A DNA stretch of 64,000 bases, taken from Commensalibacter papalotli (ex Servin-Garciduenas et al. 2014). GTDB taxonomy: Bacteria > Pseudomonadota > Alphaproteobacteria > Acetobacterales > Acetobacteraceae. The position numbers and the translations under genes were made by a program. Positions within the stretch are counted from its first letter, which is position 1, and every line of letters begins with the position of its first letter. Where the stretch lies: positions 1 to 64,000 of the forward strand of contig NZ_ATSX01000002.1 in NCBI RefSeq assembly GCF_000527695.1, in the 5' to 3' direction. Positions 53,127 to 63,115 of this stretch are shown piece after piece. Below the pieces are notes generated by a model, which was given only the letters and a program-made list of their open reading frames with translations, ran no database searches and was not told the DNA's origin.

Positions 53127-54761
53127 ATGACAAAGACTATACTCATTTCAGAGCCATTAACTGTCAAACAACTGATTAACAGTTTTGACTGGAATAACAC
53201 TTCTTTGGGTGATCCAGATTCTTGGTCACCAAACTTGCAAGCCTTATTATCCTTGATTTTAAATACATCCTTACCAATGGTCATTTATTGGGGAAAGCAA
53301 AATATTGCTTTATATAATGATGCCTATGCAAAACTGATTGGCGTCAAACACCCTGCTTTACTTGGAAGACCATTAATTCAAATGTGGCCTGAACGTAAAG
53401 CACATTTCAATCAAATTGTTAGTGCTATTTATCAAAAAGAAACCATTCGTTACACTACGGATTATCAAATTCCAGGAACACAAAACCCTAATTCTATACA
53501 AACACAAATCGAAGTAGCATTTAGCCCTATTCTGGATAAAAATAACCAAGTGCAGGGAATGTTAAGTATAATCACACAGACACATGAAGCAAATCTTTCC
53601 CCTGCACAAACAATAGAACAACTTATTGGGGGATTAGCCCATGATTTTAATACATTACTGGCTGGAATTATTGGTAATCTAGAGCTTATGCAAATGCGCA
53701 TCAAGCAAAATAAACTTGATATGTTACCCCGTTACATTGAAGCCGCACAAAAAGCCACAACACAAGCTACAGATATTACACATCAGCTCCTTTCTTTTTC
53801 CAGAAGGCAAACGCTTGTCCCACATGTCATTGATCCAAACCACACAATACAGGCTTTACTCGACAGTTTTAATAATCTTATTAAAGAAGATAATATTAAA
53901 CAAACAAGCAATATACAAATACAACTTGAACCCGAAATTTGGTCTATATTCTGTGATCCAGAACATTTAAAAAATGCTATTTTACATATTTTTAAAAATT
54001 CCTGCGAAGCTATTCACGCTTCAAATGGAACAATTTTAATTAAAACACAAAATATAACAATTACGTCTGCTCATCATTTGCGTAAATTTATTAAGCCTAA
54101 TGATTATATTGTTATTACTATTCAAGATAATGGTACAGGGATGTCCCCTGATATGATCAGCAGAGCCACTGATCCATTCTTTACAACAAAACCCTTGGGA
54201 AAACGTGCTGGACTTGGATTATCTATGGCTTATGGTTTTACAAAACAATCCAGTGGACATTTAACCATTGATTCCGACCCAAAAACAGGAACAATTGTCA
54301 GCCTGTTTTTGCCGCGTTATTACCGCCCTTTAATTATTCAAAAACTCTATAATAACCCTGCAAAAACCAATACTCTTAAAACATTATTAATTTCACAAGA
54401 TAATCATTTATGTATGTTGCTAAGTGAAAACCTAGAAAATCTAGGCTATTCAATGACAATCGCACAAACTGAAAAAGAAACTTTTACTTTATTAAAAAGC
54501 TGCAATAATTTTTGTTTTATTGCTGTTGATACACGCTTGCTATCTGACGCACAAACAAATTTCTTGTCCGCTATTAATGAAAATTATCCCGATCTTCCTA
54601 TTTTATTTATTACAGGATATGAGGAAACACCAATTATGTTAAAATCATTTATTAAAGAACAAAGTTTTGTTATTCGCAAACCAATAACCCATACAATGAT
54701 TGCGGATTCTATTAAAGCAATCGAGGATTCCAAACAGGCGAATGCAAAAAGAGAGGAGTAG
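53127..54761 (+). CDS. Hybrid sensor histidine kinase (PAS-HisKA-HATPase-REC)
   Basis: A 544-residue soluble kinase. PAS-like domain about 25-150 (MVIYWGKQNIALYNDAYAKL), phosphoacceptor IGGLAHDFNTLLAGIIGNLEL (His172), N box HIFKNSCEAI, G1 QDNGTGM, F box DPFFTTKP and G2 KRAGLGLSMAYG, then a receiver domain (about 415-535) with VAVDTRLL and RKP but a weak N-terminal acidic pair (SQDNH). No transmembrane segment, so a cytosolic signal. No partner regulator nearby. Target unknown. Confidence 0.85.
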   Translation: MTKTILISEPLTVKQLINSFDWNNTSLGDPDSWSPNLQALLSLILNTSLPMVIYWGKQNIALYNDAYAKLIGVKHPALLGRPLIQMWPERKAHFNQIVSAIYQKETIRYTTDYQIPGTQNPNSIQTQIEVAFSPILDKNNQVQGMLSIITQTHEANLSPAQTIEQLIGGLAHDFNTLLAGIIGNLELMQMRIKQNKLDMLPRYIEAAQKATTQATDITHQLLSFSRRQTLVPHVIDPNHTIQALLDSFNNLIKEDNIKQTSNIQIQLEPEIWSIFCDPEHLKNAILHIFKNSCEAIHASNGTILIKTQNITITSAHHLRKFIKPNDYIVITIQDNGTGMSPDMISRATDPFFTTKPLGKRAGLGLSMAYGFTKQSSGHLTIDSDPKTGTIVSLFLPRYYRPLIIQKLYNNPAKTNTLKTLLISQDNHLCMLLSENLENLGYSMTIAQTEKETFTLLKSCNNFCFIAVDTRLLSDAQTNFLSAINENYPDLPILFITGYEETPIMLKSFIKEQSFVIRKPITHTMIADSIKAIEDSKQANAKREE

Positions 54762-54776
54762 CCCCTCTCTTTTTTA
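54746..54776 (+). terminator. Terminator between the kinase and pyk
   Basis: Stem AAAAAGAGAGG / CCTCTCTTTTT with loop AGTAGCC; the stop of the kinase gene is in the loop. T-run follows on both strands, so it can serve the convergent pyk as well. Confidence 0.85.
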
Positions 54777-54786
54777 ATCTGGTTAA

Positions 54787-56232
54787 TTAATTGATATCAA
54801 TAACACGAATAAGATTTGTACTGCCAGCTTGACCAAAAGGCATACCAGCAATCACAACCATATGATCACCTTTTTTCACCACTTGGTAACTTTCAACAAT
54901 ACGAGAAGCTTCTGATACCATATCTTCAACACTACAAGCTGGATTATCAACTGTAATAGAATGATATGGATGCACACCCCAAACCAAAGCGAGCTTTCTT
55001 GCTGAATCCATTGTAGGTGTTACGCCGAAAATTACTGAATTAGGACGTTCTCTTGACATACGTTGAGCTGTTTTTCCTCTTCTTGTAAAAGCAACAACAG
55101 CAGGTGTTTCCAAAGTATTACAAATAGTTTGAGCAGCAGCCACAATCGCATCAGCAACATTATGACGAGGCTGTTCACGAGTTGCTTCCATTAATTTACG
55201 CCACTCTTCGTCTTTTTCAACACGAGAAATAATACGATCCATAATAGCAACAGCTTCTTTTGGGTATTGACCAGCAGCACTTTCTGCAGAAAGCATCACA
55301 GCGTCCGCCCCTTCAAATACAGCTGTTGCAATATCAGAAGCCTCAGCACGTGTTGGTGTAGGAGAACTAATCATACTTTCCAACATTTGCGTTGCAACAA
55401 TAACCGGTTTACCCAAACTACGTGCTTTACGAATAATTTTAATTTGAGCCAATGGCACTTCTTCAGGAGGCATTTCAACCCCAAGATCACCACGAGCAAC
55501 CATCACACCATCAGTTAATTCTAAAATCGCATCGATATTTTGCATTGCTTGTGGTTTTTCCATTTTGGTCACAATCCACGCACGACCATTGGAAATATCT
55601 TTGGCTTCTTGAACATCTTCTGGACGTTGAACAAAAGAAAGTCCAATGAAATCAACCCCTAATTCCAATGCAAATTTAAGATCTTTATGATCTTTTTCAG
55701 TTAATGCAGGAATTGGTAAAATCATATCAGGAACATTAACCCCTTTATGATTAGATAAAGGACCACCAACGAGAACTTCTGTTTCTAGGAAATCTTTACC
55801 AACTTTACGAACGATCAAACATAGCTTACCATCATCAAGTAATAAACGACATCCAGGCTCTGCGCTATTGATAATTTCTGGATGAGGTAAACAAACGCGC
55901 TCTTCATTTCCCAAGGTTTTATCTAAATCCAAACGGAATGTTGCGCCAGTTTTAAGGATAACTTTACCTTCTTTGAAATCACCAACGCGTAATTTTGGTC
56001 CTTGAATATCAGCAAGAACACCGATAACTTTGCCTGTCTCTTTTTCAAGTTCACGAATAATATGATAACGTGCAGCTTGTTCCTCATGAGAACCATGAGA
56101 AAAATTCAGGCGAAAAACATCCACACCAGCGATAAATAAAGTCTTGATCATTTCTTTTGTTGAAGATGCTGGTCCCAAAGTAGAAACAATCTTTGTACGA
56201 CGACTTCTTAATAAATTAATTTTATCAGCCAT
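54787..56232 (-). CDS. pyk: Pyruvate kinase
   Basis: A 481-residue glycolytic enzyme: KIVSTLGPASS, FRLNFSHGSHEEQ, FIGLSFVQRPEDV, IVTKMEKPQAM (catalytic Lys), DGVMVARGDLGVEMP (around 244-258) and VATQMLESMISSPTPTRAE. Makes pyruvate and ATP. Single gene with its own promoter region of 92 bases. Confidence 0.97.
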   Translation of the reverse strand: MADKINLLRSRRTKIVSTLGPASSTKEMIKTLFIAGVDVFRLNFSHGSHEEQAARYHIIRELEKETGKVIGVLADIQGPKLRVGDFKEGKVILKTGATFRLDLDKTLGNEERVCLPHPEIINSAEPGCRLLLDDGKLCLIVRKVGKDFLETEVLVGGPLSNHKGVNVPDMILPIPALTEKDHKDLKFALELGVDFIGLSFVQRPEDVQEAKDISNGRAWIVTKMEKPQAMQNIDAILELTDGVMVARGDLGVEMPPEEVPLAQIKIIRKARSLGKPVIVATQMLESMISSPTPTRAEASDIATAVFEGADAVMLSAESAAGQYPKEAVAIMDRIISRVEKDEEWRKLMEATREQPRHNVADAIVAAAQTICNTLETPAVVAFTRRGKTAQRMSRERPNSVIFGVTPTMDSARKLALVWGVHPYHSITVDNPACSVEDMVSEASRIVESYQVVKKGDHMVVIAGMPFGQAGSTNLIRVIDIN

Positions 56233-56324
56233 GTATCTAATTCCTTATATATTCTAAATTAATGAATCATAGTTATTTTGTTTTTATAACAATAAACATA
56301 GATAAAAATTGATTCTCAAATAAC

Positions 56325-57146
56325 TTAATGTGCTTCAATCACTTCTTGAGGTGTAATTCCCCAAAAACTATCTCGTGGTATCCAACCATTATATCCTTTA
56401 ATGGCAACATTGCACCACTGTGAACCTGATGGACATGATTTAATATTACCAACAACCCCTGGCTTTAAAACAGCTACAGGTGCTGCTGTATCTTTGGGTT
56501 CAGCTCTGACAATAATACTGTTTTTACCTGGCTGTATCGATTGAGCATCGGCAATATATCCAACAATACGACTGTCCATGTGTTCACTTTTCTTTTTATC
56601 TTTATCCTTGTCCTTGTTTTGGTCAGGAACTTCCTGACCAACAGAAAGGGGCTCTCCTAAAATAATAAAAGAACGGCCTCCAGATAAAATAGCTTGCTGA
56701 ATCCAGCCTTTCTGACCATCAGCATCTTCAACTAAACGCCAGATATCAAACTCTCTTGTGACTTTAACTGGCATATTGCGACGATGATACGTCCAAATAA
56801 TTGGGTAACGTGATCCTGGCCCTGCTCGCATATTGACTTCATCTGCGCGTAGAGACAAAAAATAAGGTATGGGTTTTCCAGAAACAGCACCTTTTTCAGC
56901 AGCATCCCCCGCAGAAGGAAGAATTTGCCCATTACCACTTACCGCAGGTAAATTACCATTTTGTGGTGTTACAGCCTGAGATGATGCAGGGGCTGCAGGT
57001 ATATATTGTTTTTCTTGTTGGGTTTGTGCATGTCCAGAAAAAGGAAAAGTCAAACCTCCAGCTAATAAAGCCAGTACAAAAGCTGCACCAGTTTTATATT
57101 GGGTCACAATTTTAGGTATAGAGTATTTAGAAAAACAATATTTCAT
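56325..57146 (-). CDS. SH3-domain envelope protein
   Basis: A 273-residue protein with an N-terminal hydrophobic segment (TGAAFVLALLAGGLTFPFSG, signal peptide or anchor), then a Gln/Pro/Ala-rich stretch, then two bacterial SH3-like domains. The first has LRADEVNMRAGPGSRYPIIW (around 98-117) and the second NSIIVRAEPKD and YNGWIPRDSFW. These domains bind peptidoglycan peptides. A charged KDKDKDKKK linker separates them. Function unknown. Confidence 0.75.
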   Translation of the reverse strand: MKYCFSKYSIPKIVTQYKTGAAFVLALLAGGLTFPFSGHAQTQQEKQYIPAAPASSQAVTPQNGNLPAVSGNGQILPSAGDAAEKGAVSGKPIPYFLSLRADEVNMRAGPGSRYPIIWTYHRRNMPVKVTREFDIWRLVEDADGQKGWIQQAILSGGRSFIILGEPLSVGQEVPDQNKDKDKDKKKSEHMDSRIVGYIADAQSIQPGKNSIIVRAEPKDTAAPVAVLKPGVVGNIKSCPSGSQWCNVAIKGYNGWIPRDSFWGITPQEVIEAH

Positions 57147-57469
57147 ACGATCCTATCTTTCACAGATATAAATTTTTTTATTTCGAAAAGTGAATAAATA
57201 ATTTTATAGGCCTCTTTACTAATAATATAAAAATGATCTAATGTTAATATTACATCTTAAGATTATTTATATACACATTCCATTATCCTAGAGATCGATT
57301 TTTGTAAAAAGATTATAAATCGTATCATTTTCACCAGAATTACTATAACACTTTTGGTATATATTACTATATCATCCTTTTGATAAAATATATGCTATAC
57401 CATCATACATATTCATTTTATTATAATCGCCACCTTAAAAGATATAACTTTACGCTCAAGGAATACTCA
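57147..57469. other. 323-base AT-rich gap, no gene seen
   Basis: Between the divergent SH3 and DUF2939 genes. Very AT-rich, with TATA-like stretches, presumably promoters for both. No tRNA, small-RNA hairpin, repeat or credible small frame recognised. Confidence 0.6.
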
Positions 57470-58033
57470 ATGTTTTTTTCATTTTTAAAAAAATGGAAGC
57501 TTATTTTTATACTCGCTTTTCTAGGTGGACTTTATATTGCATATCCTTATATGACATTGTGGTCTATTACCAAAGCCATTGAAACGCATGATACAAAAAA
57601 ATTATTAACCTATTTAGATTGGCACTCGATCAAAAACAACCTACAAATTGACCTTGCCAAAGCAATTCAAAACATCCCTTCTTCAGAGGACGATTTGCCA
57701 GATTTTGGAAATTCTTTTGCGGTCACAGCGGTTTCCAACGCTGTTGATCACAATTTGACCCCTGATAATTTAACCAAATTTATTAATCGAATCAAACAAG
57801 ATGCATCTCGACAAAATATATCAACGGCTCGAGCATTATTACAATCTTTTATGGCAACTCAAATCCGTTTTTTATCCCCAACGTCATTGCGTGCAGTGAT
57901 CGTAATTCCAGGAGAAGCAAAGGATGACCCAATTCAAATGACATTACGCCTTGAAGATTGGAAGTGGAAAGTAACCTCCTTTAGATTTTCAGAACAGCGT
58001 ACTTTCCAACTTTTTAAACAATCAGATCAATAA
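57470..58033 (+). CDS. DUF2939-family membrane-anchored protein
   Basis: A 187-residue protein with one N-terminal span (WKLIFILAFLGGLYIAYPYMTLW). The AYPYMTLWSITKAIETHDTK stretch is the DUF2939 signature, with a soluble domain after it. ATG 57470 is chosen because AAGGA precedes it by 8 bases; the longer open frame begins upstream with residues unlike the family. Function unknown. Confidence 0.8.
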   Translation: MFFSFLKKWKLIFILAFLGGLYIAYPYMTLWSITKAIETHDTKKLLTYLDWHSIKNNLQIDLAKAIQNIPSSEDDLPDFGNSFAVTAVSNAVDHNLTPDNLTKFINRIKQDASRQNISTARALLQSFMATQIRFLSPTSLRAVIVIPGEAKDDPIQMTLRLEDWKWKVTSFRFSEQRTFQLFKQSDQ

Positions 58034-58045
58034 AACAAAGTTATC

Positions 58046-58273
58046 CTAAGTCAAATCTTCTTCTAAAACAGTCAGAGAGATCGCATAAGAAACTTCGCCT
58101 TCATCTTCATCACGGTAAATCGTACCAATTGACTCTAAGGCTTTGCTATTTTGAATACATAATTCGACAGGTTGCCCAACACGTTTGGGCAAAACTACTT
58201 TCAAACAATTACTTCCTAATTTTTTTTGTAAATAACTTTCTAAGGTTTCAGCTTCTTTTGGTTGTATAGGCAT
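58046..58273 (-). CDS. DUF3126-family small protein
   Basis: A 75-residue acidic protein matching the alphaproteobacterial DUF3126 pattern: short helix EAETLESYLQKKLG, then beta segments VVLPKR, VELCIQ, IGTIYRDEDEGEVSYAISLTVLEEDL. Function unknown; commonly conserved in the class. Confidence 0.8.
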   Translation of the reverse strand: MPIQPKEAETLESYLQKKLGSNCLKVVLPKRVGQPVELCIQNSKALESIGTIYRDEDEGEVSYAISLTVLEEDLT

Positions 58274-58418
58274 CCCTATTTTACTCCTCTAATTTAGCAA
58301 CAAGAAAAATGGCTTAGATTAAAAACAATCTTTTGCTAAGTTTATACCATTATTCTGCCATTTTTTAATCCAACAATTTAAATAATTTTATTATTCATGT
58401 GATTATATTGAAAAGCTT

Positions 58419-59003
58419 ATGAAAAAACCATTATTTCACTTCGTTCGATCCATAATAATTTTGTTTCCTATAATATTCTTAATAGTTGTACTCACACATA
58501 CACATTACTATACTAATCAAAATAAAAATTTTGCTGCTCATTTCTCTACTAAACAATATCAGCAAAAGCAAACTTTATCCTATAATCAACCTTACAAAAC
58601 GGTAGATCAACAAACTCCACAATTAATCGCAAAGCAAATTACAAATTATTACGAGTGGAAAAACATTATTCATGAAATTTACAAAGGTAACAAAGAATGG
58701 GCTAATTTAATTCCCAATATTCTTCCTCATACCCCTACCAGACTGAAAACACAGCTAAATCATGCAATAGCACATGCGTTATTCATCAATCCTAGTATTA
58801 TCTTACAAAATTTATCCTTAACTGATTCAACATTAAACAATATCGATATGATTTGTAAGGCGCCTAGCCTTGATAAAAATGAAAAACTCCATTTAGCGAC
58901 TATTCTGAAATCAGTACATAATCCATCTTTTATTTATCAACAACAAAGCTGCTTACATACATTATTAGGCACCATAAAACATAAACAACCAAACTTATCT
59001 TGA
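58419..59003 (+). CDS. Hypothetical membrane-anchored protein
   Basis: A 194-residue protein with one hydrophobic N-terminal segment (about 10-28, SIIILFPIIFLIVVLTH), then a Gln/Asn/Lys-rich, mainly helical chain; two Cys near the C-terminus (DMICKAP and QQSCLH) could pair. No family recognised. Likely anchored in the inner membrane facing the periplasm. Confidence 0.5.
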   Translation: MKKPLFHFVRSIIILFPIIFLIVVLTHTHYYTNQNKNFAAHFSTKQYQQKQTLSYNQPYKTVDQQTPQLIAKQITNYYEWKNIIHEIYKGNKEWANLIPNILPHTPTRLKTQLNHAIAHALFINPSIILQNLSLTDSTLNNIDMICKAPSLDKNEKLHLATILKSVHNPSFIYQQQSCLHTLLGTIKHKQPNLS

Positions 59004-59008
59004 ATGAA

Positions 59009-59998
59009 TTAGTTACCTTGTAGATCAATACTCTGAGAAGAATCTACTACAACCAGCTTGTCCCCTGCTAGTGGAGTTGATTGTCGTTGTCTTAACAAAA
59101 CTGAGCTAAAACGCTTATCTTTGTGTGCTGCTTGATTATATAGCACGTCAATGATACCATTCTGATCAATAAATTCATTCATTTTGGTAGCAACTCTTAT
59201 ACAACCCTCGGACGCAGGATGCCCCAGACGTTGCTCTAAATAATCAGGATCTGTTGCATGCATTTCTAAACGAATTTGTCCTTTTTCTCTGTTTGGCAAC
59301 CAACCTTTCTCTGCCCACTGCCATCCAAAATCCCAAACTCGCATTCCTTTGATACCATTACCACGAATACCATTTTTATTCTTGGTGCCCAAAGCACGAT
59401 AACCAATACGCTCAATTGTATTATAAAATACACCCGTTGGTGTAATATAATAAAGCTTGCGCCCAGTATTACCCGTAGAAACCTTTCCTCCACCCAAAGC
59501 TTTCCATTCCCCCTGCCCTTTAGGCAAAGCCAAGACAAAACACAACTCTTGCACTTTGGGATTACGATCAACAACAATCAACAACTGAGCTCTTTTGACG
59601 GGAGGGCCTTTACGCTCCATTTCTTCTTTGGCAAGAGCGACCCATTTTTTATTACGCTGAGCAGAATAAATAATAGCATTCGGCACTGATTTTTTAAGCT
59701 GTGCTGTAATTTTTTCTGCCTCTTGATAGGCTTGTTCTTCAGTTAAAGAAGGTAAAGGAGGCAAGCCATGCAATTCATGATCCTTCTTAAATAAAGAAAT
59801 ATTTGGATCAGCATATTCATAAAAATGAACATAAGAACGATTGGCTTGCGGATCAGGAATAGAACTTTGAGGCAAACTATCTTCCAGACCTTTAATATCG
59901 TCTCTGATATCAAAAGAAGCAGGGACTGCATGCGTTTGTATTTGTGCCAAGATGGCTAATCCACCAATCATACTGACAGCAATAACACTATGCTTCAT
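59009..59998 (-). CDS. L,D-transpeptidase (YkuD-like)
   Basis: A 329-residue exported protein with a signal peptide (ISMIGG-type hydrophobic start, cleavage near AVPA). A YkuD-like region around 165-290 has GRKLYYITPTGVFYN and the catalytic segment HPASEGCIRVA (Cys around 267). The usual S(H/Q)GC(I/V)R motif reads SEGCIR here, a small deviation. Cross-links peptidoglycan or attaches proteins to it. Convergent, 5 bases from the preceding gene. Confidence 0.78.
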   Translation of the reverse strand: MKHSVIAVSMIGGLAILAQIQTHAVPASFDIRDDIKGLEDSLPQSSIPDPQANRSYVHFYEYADPNISLFKKDHELHGLPPLPSLTEEQAYQEAEKITAQLKKSVPNAIIYSAQRNKKWVALAKEEMERKGPPVKRAQLLIVVDRNPKVQELCFVLALPKGQGEWKALGGGKVSTGNTGRKLYYITPTGVFYNTIERIGYRALGTKNKNGIRGNGIKGMRVWDFGWQWAEKGWLPNREKGQIRLEMHATDPDYLEQRLGHPASEGCIRVATKMNEFIDQNGIIDVLYNQAAHKDKRFSSVLLRQRQSTPLAGDKLVVVDSSQSIDLQGN

Positions 59999-60086
59999 CC
60001 CTGCTTCTCCTTAAATCTATTCGGTCAAACTTTAAAAAATGTAGCTTAATAGAATGTAAAAGCAAAGAAAACAATATTCTATAAGA

Positions 60087-61802
60087 TTACATGTGAATTG
60101 ATCTTTTCTGTGTTCCCAAAGCCGCTTCTTTGATCGATTCTGTCAATGTCGGATGCGCGTGACAAGTTAACGCAATATCTTCCGCAGAAGCCCCAAAATT
60201 CATTGCCAATACAATCTCAGCAATTAATTCACTGCAATGAGGACCAATAAGATGCGCACCTAATACTTTGTTTGTACGTTTATCAGCCAAAATTTTAACA
60301 AAGCCCTCAGTTTGATTCATCGCTCTGGCACGGCCATTGGCACTAAATGGAAATTTACCAACACTATATTCAACAGATTCCGCTTTTAATACTTCCTCGG
60401 TTTTCCCGACCATCGCAATTTCTGGGTCAGTATAAACCACACCCGGAATAAGCCCATAGTCAATATGCGGTTTTTTCCCAGCCAAAAGCTCGGCAATTGC
60501 AACACCCTCTTCTTCAGCTTTATGCGCCAACATTGGGCCAGCTATAACGTCGCCAATCGCATAAATCCCAGCAATATTGGTTTGGAACTGTGCATTCGTT
60601 TGAATACGTCCTTTTTCGTCCAAATCCACACCTAAAGCTTCTAATCCTAGCCCTTGAGTAACCGGTTTACGACCCACTGAAACCAAAACTACATCCGCAG
60701 AAAGGGTTTCTTTGTGATCACCTCCAATATTGCTGATCGTAATTTGGGACTCTTTGCCTTTTCTCTCAAGCTTTTCAACTTTATGCGCAAGTTTCAACTG
60801 CATTCCTTGCTTTTCTAAAATTTTGGCAAAACTAAGAGATACTTCTTTATCAAAACCAGGCAAAAGACGATCAAAATACTCTACAATAGTCACCTTGGCA
60901 CCCAAACGATGCCATACACTGCCAAGCTCTACACCAATAACACCACCACCAATCACAACCATATGCTCTGGCACTTTTTCAAGACTCAAAGCACCAGTCG
61001 ACGTAACAACGTGCTTTTCATCAACATCTACGTCAGGCAAAGATACAGATTCACTGCCTGTCGCAATAACAATGGTACGCGCTGTATGTTCTTTACCATC
61101 AATGCTTACTTGACCTGGGGCTGTAATCGTTGCAGAACCCTTTAACCATGTAATTTTGTTTTTCTTTAACAGAAATTCTATCCCAGCAACATTGGCATTA
61201 ATCACAGCATCTTTATGAGATTGCATCTTGGCTAGATCAAGCTTTACATCTTTGACAATGACACCAAGATCAGCCAATTGTTTGTGCGCAGCTTCATATT
61301 GTTCAGAAGCATAAAGCAAAGCTTTGGATGGAATACATCCAACATTTAAACATGTTCCACCCAGTGTTTTCTTTTTTTCAACACAAGCCACCTTCATGCC
61401 TAACTGTGCAGCACGAATAGCCGCCACGTATCCACCAGGGCCCGCACCAATGACAATTAAATCATATTCAGCATCATTATTTTGATTTGCAGTAATAGAC
61501 TCCTGCTTTACTTCAGTAACAGAGGGAACCTCTACCGCAGTATTAATAGAAGCCCCAGCTTCAGCTTTATCTCCAATCGTTACCAATAATGCACCTACCG
61601 CAACCTCATCACCAACAGCGACTTGATGCTGCCCAACGATCCCTGCAACAGGGGCTGGAACTTCAACATTCACCTTATCCGTTTCCAACTCTATCAAAGC
61701 TTCATCAGCACTGATCGACTCTCCTGGTTGCTTTAACCATTTAGAAACAACAGCAGAAGTAATACTTTCGCCTAGAACAGGAACTACGATTTTCTCAGCC
61801 AT
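60087..61802 (-). CDS. lpdA: Dihydrolipoamide dehydrogenase with N-terminal lipoyl domain
   Basis: A 571-residue E3. A lipoyl domain (about 1-80, Lys in ELETDKVNVEVPAP) precedes the flavoprotein: IVIGAGPGGYVAAIRAAQLG, redox disulphide GGTCLNVGCIPSKALL, NAD site VIGGGVIGVELGSVWHRLG, GDVIAGPMLAHKAEEEG and HAHPTLTESIKEA. It reoxidises the lipoyl groups of SucB in 2-oxoglutarate dehydrogenase. ATG 61802 is chosen over the upstream start, with AAGGAA nearby. Fused lipoyl domains are known in some alphaproteobacterial E3 proteins. Confidence 0.94.
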   Translation of the reverse strand: MAEKIVVPVLGESITSAVVSKWLKQPGESISADEALIELETDKVNVEVPAPVAGIVGQHQVAVGDEVAVGALLVTIGDKAEAGASINTAVEVPSVTEVKQESITANQNNDAEYDLIVIGAGPGGYVAAIRAAQLGMKVACVEKKKTLGGTCLNVGCIPSKALLYASEQYEAAHKQLADLGVIVKDVKLDLAKMQSHKDAVINANVAGIEFLLKKNKITWLKGSATITAPGQVSIDGKEHTARTIVIATGSESVSLPDVDVDEKHVVTSTGALSLEKVPEHMVVIGGGVIGVELGSVWHRLGAKVTIVEYFDRLLPGFDKEVSLSFAKILEKQGMQLKLAHKVEKLERKGKESQITISNIGGDHKETLSADVVLVSVGRKPVTQGLGLEALGVDLDEKGRIQTNAQFQTNIAGIYAIGDVIAGPMLAHKAEEEGVAIAELLAGKKPHIDYGLIPGVVYTDPEIAMVGKTEEVLKAESVEYSVGKFPFSANGRARAMNQTEGFVKILADKRTNKVLGAHLIGPHCSELIAEIVLAMNFGASAEDIALTCHAHPTLTESIKEAALGTQKRSIHM

Positions 61803-61855
61803 CAGGATCAATTTCCTTCTTTTACAATAAGAATAATATCGGATATATGAAATGA

Positions 61856-63064
61856 TCAAACATCAAGTAATAAACGCTCTGGATGCTCAATTCTGTCCTT
61901 AATATGGACCAAGAAACTCACCGCCTCTTTACCATCAACAATACGATGATCATAAGAAAGTGCCAAATACATCATGGGACGAATGACCACTTGACCATTT
62001 TCAGCAATAGGGCGATCTTTGATCGCATGCATACCCAAAATACCTGATTGAGGCATATTAATAATCGGGGTAGACATCAACGACCCATATATTCCACCAT
62101 TGGTTATGGAAAAAGTACCTCCTGATAAATCGTCTAACTTTAACTGATTATTTTTAGCTTTTTGCGCAAAACCAATAATATTGCTTTCGATGTCCGCAAA
62201 ACTCATTTGATCAGCATCACGTAATACTGGTACAACCAAACCATTAGGGCCACCAACCGCAATTCCCATATTAACAAAATTGCGATAAATCACATCTTCA
62301 CCATCAATTTGAGCATTAATAGCTGGATATTCTTGTAAAGCAGAAATTGTTGCTTTTACGAAAAATGACATAAACCCAAGGCGCGCACCTTCGTGTTTTT
62401 TATTAAATGCATCTTTATACTGACTACGCAATTTCATAACCGCAGACATGTTCACTTCATTAAAAGTGGTCAGCATCGCTGCTGTCTCTTGGGCATCTTT
62501 TAAACGCCGTGCAATTGTACGACGTAAGCGAGTCATTTTTACACGTTCTTCACGAGGATCATCTCGACGTGTAGAAACCGCCGCAACATTTGCAACTGCT
62601 GGTTTAGAACCACCACCAGCAACAAAATTAACCACATCATCACGCGTAATACGGCCATCTTTACCTGTACCATGCCCAATCTGAGATGCTGCAATTTGTT
62701 TTTCTTCCATCATTTTACGTGCAGCAGGCATAGGTTGATGTGTTTCTGTTATCTGAGCTTCGACCTCTAAGACCTTAGGAGGTTCTACGGACTTTGGTGC
62801 TGTTGGTGCAGCCACAGGTTTAGAACCACCCGCCTCAATTGTTGTCAGTATAGCACCAACCTCTACCTCGTCTCCTTCTGAAACCAAATGATTGCCCAAA
62901 GCGCCTGCTTGGGGTGCTGCCACTTCAACACTTACCTTATCTGTTTCCAGCTCAACAACTGCTTCATCCATTTCAACATGCTCACCTGGTTGTTTCAACC
63001 ATTTAGCAATTGTCGCTACAGAGATACTTTCTCCAAGTTGTGGTACTTTAATTTCTACTGACAT
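61856..63064 (-). CDS. sucB: 2-oxoglutarate dehydrogenase E2 (dihydrolipoyl succinyltransferase)
   Basis: A 402-residue E2: one lipoyl domain with [11 protein letters not shown] (Lys43), a Pro/Ala linker, E3-binding domain [26 protein letters not shown], then the catalytic domain with [32 protein letters not shown] and the active-site [13 protein letters not shown]. Transfers succinyl to CoA. 53 bases before lpdA. Confidence 0.96.
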   Translation of the reverse strand: MSVEIKVPQLGESISVATIAKWLKQPGEHVEMDEAVVELETDKVSVEVAAPQAGALGNHLVSEGDEVEVGAILTTIEAGGSKPVAAPTAPKSVEPPKVLEVEAQITETHQPMPAARKMMEEKQIAASQIGHGTGKDGRITRDDVVNFVAGGGSKPAVANVAAVSTRRDDPREERVKMTRLRRTIARRLKDAQETAAMLTTFNEVNMSAVMKLRSQYKDAFNKKHEGARLGFMSFFVKATISALQEYPAINAQIDGEDVIYRNFVNMGIAVGGPNGLVVPVLRDADQMSFADIESNIIGFAQKAKNNQLKLDDLSGGTFSITNGGIYGSLMSTPIINMPQSGILGMHAIKDRPIAENGQVVIRPMMYLALSYDHRIVDGKEAVSFLVHIKDRIEHPERLLLDV

Positions 63065-63115
63065 TATTAACTTACTTTCTTATTCTGTCTTGCATAGATT
63101 TTTATCGTAACAAAT

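Noticed and set aside
59276-59689. 137-codon open frame on the plus strand
   Set aside because: Lies entirely opposite the L,D-transpeptidase gene and has composition expected of an antisense frame.
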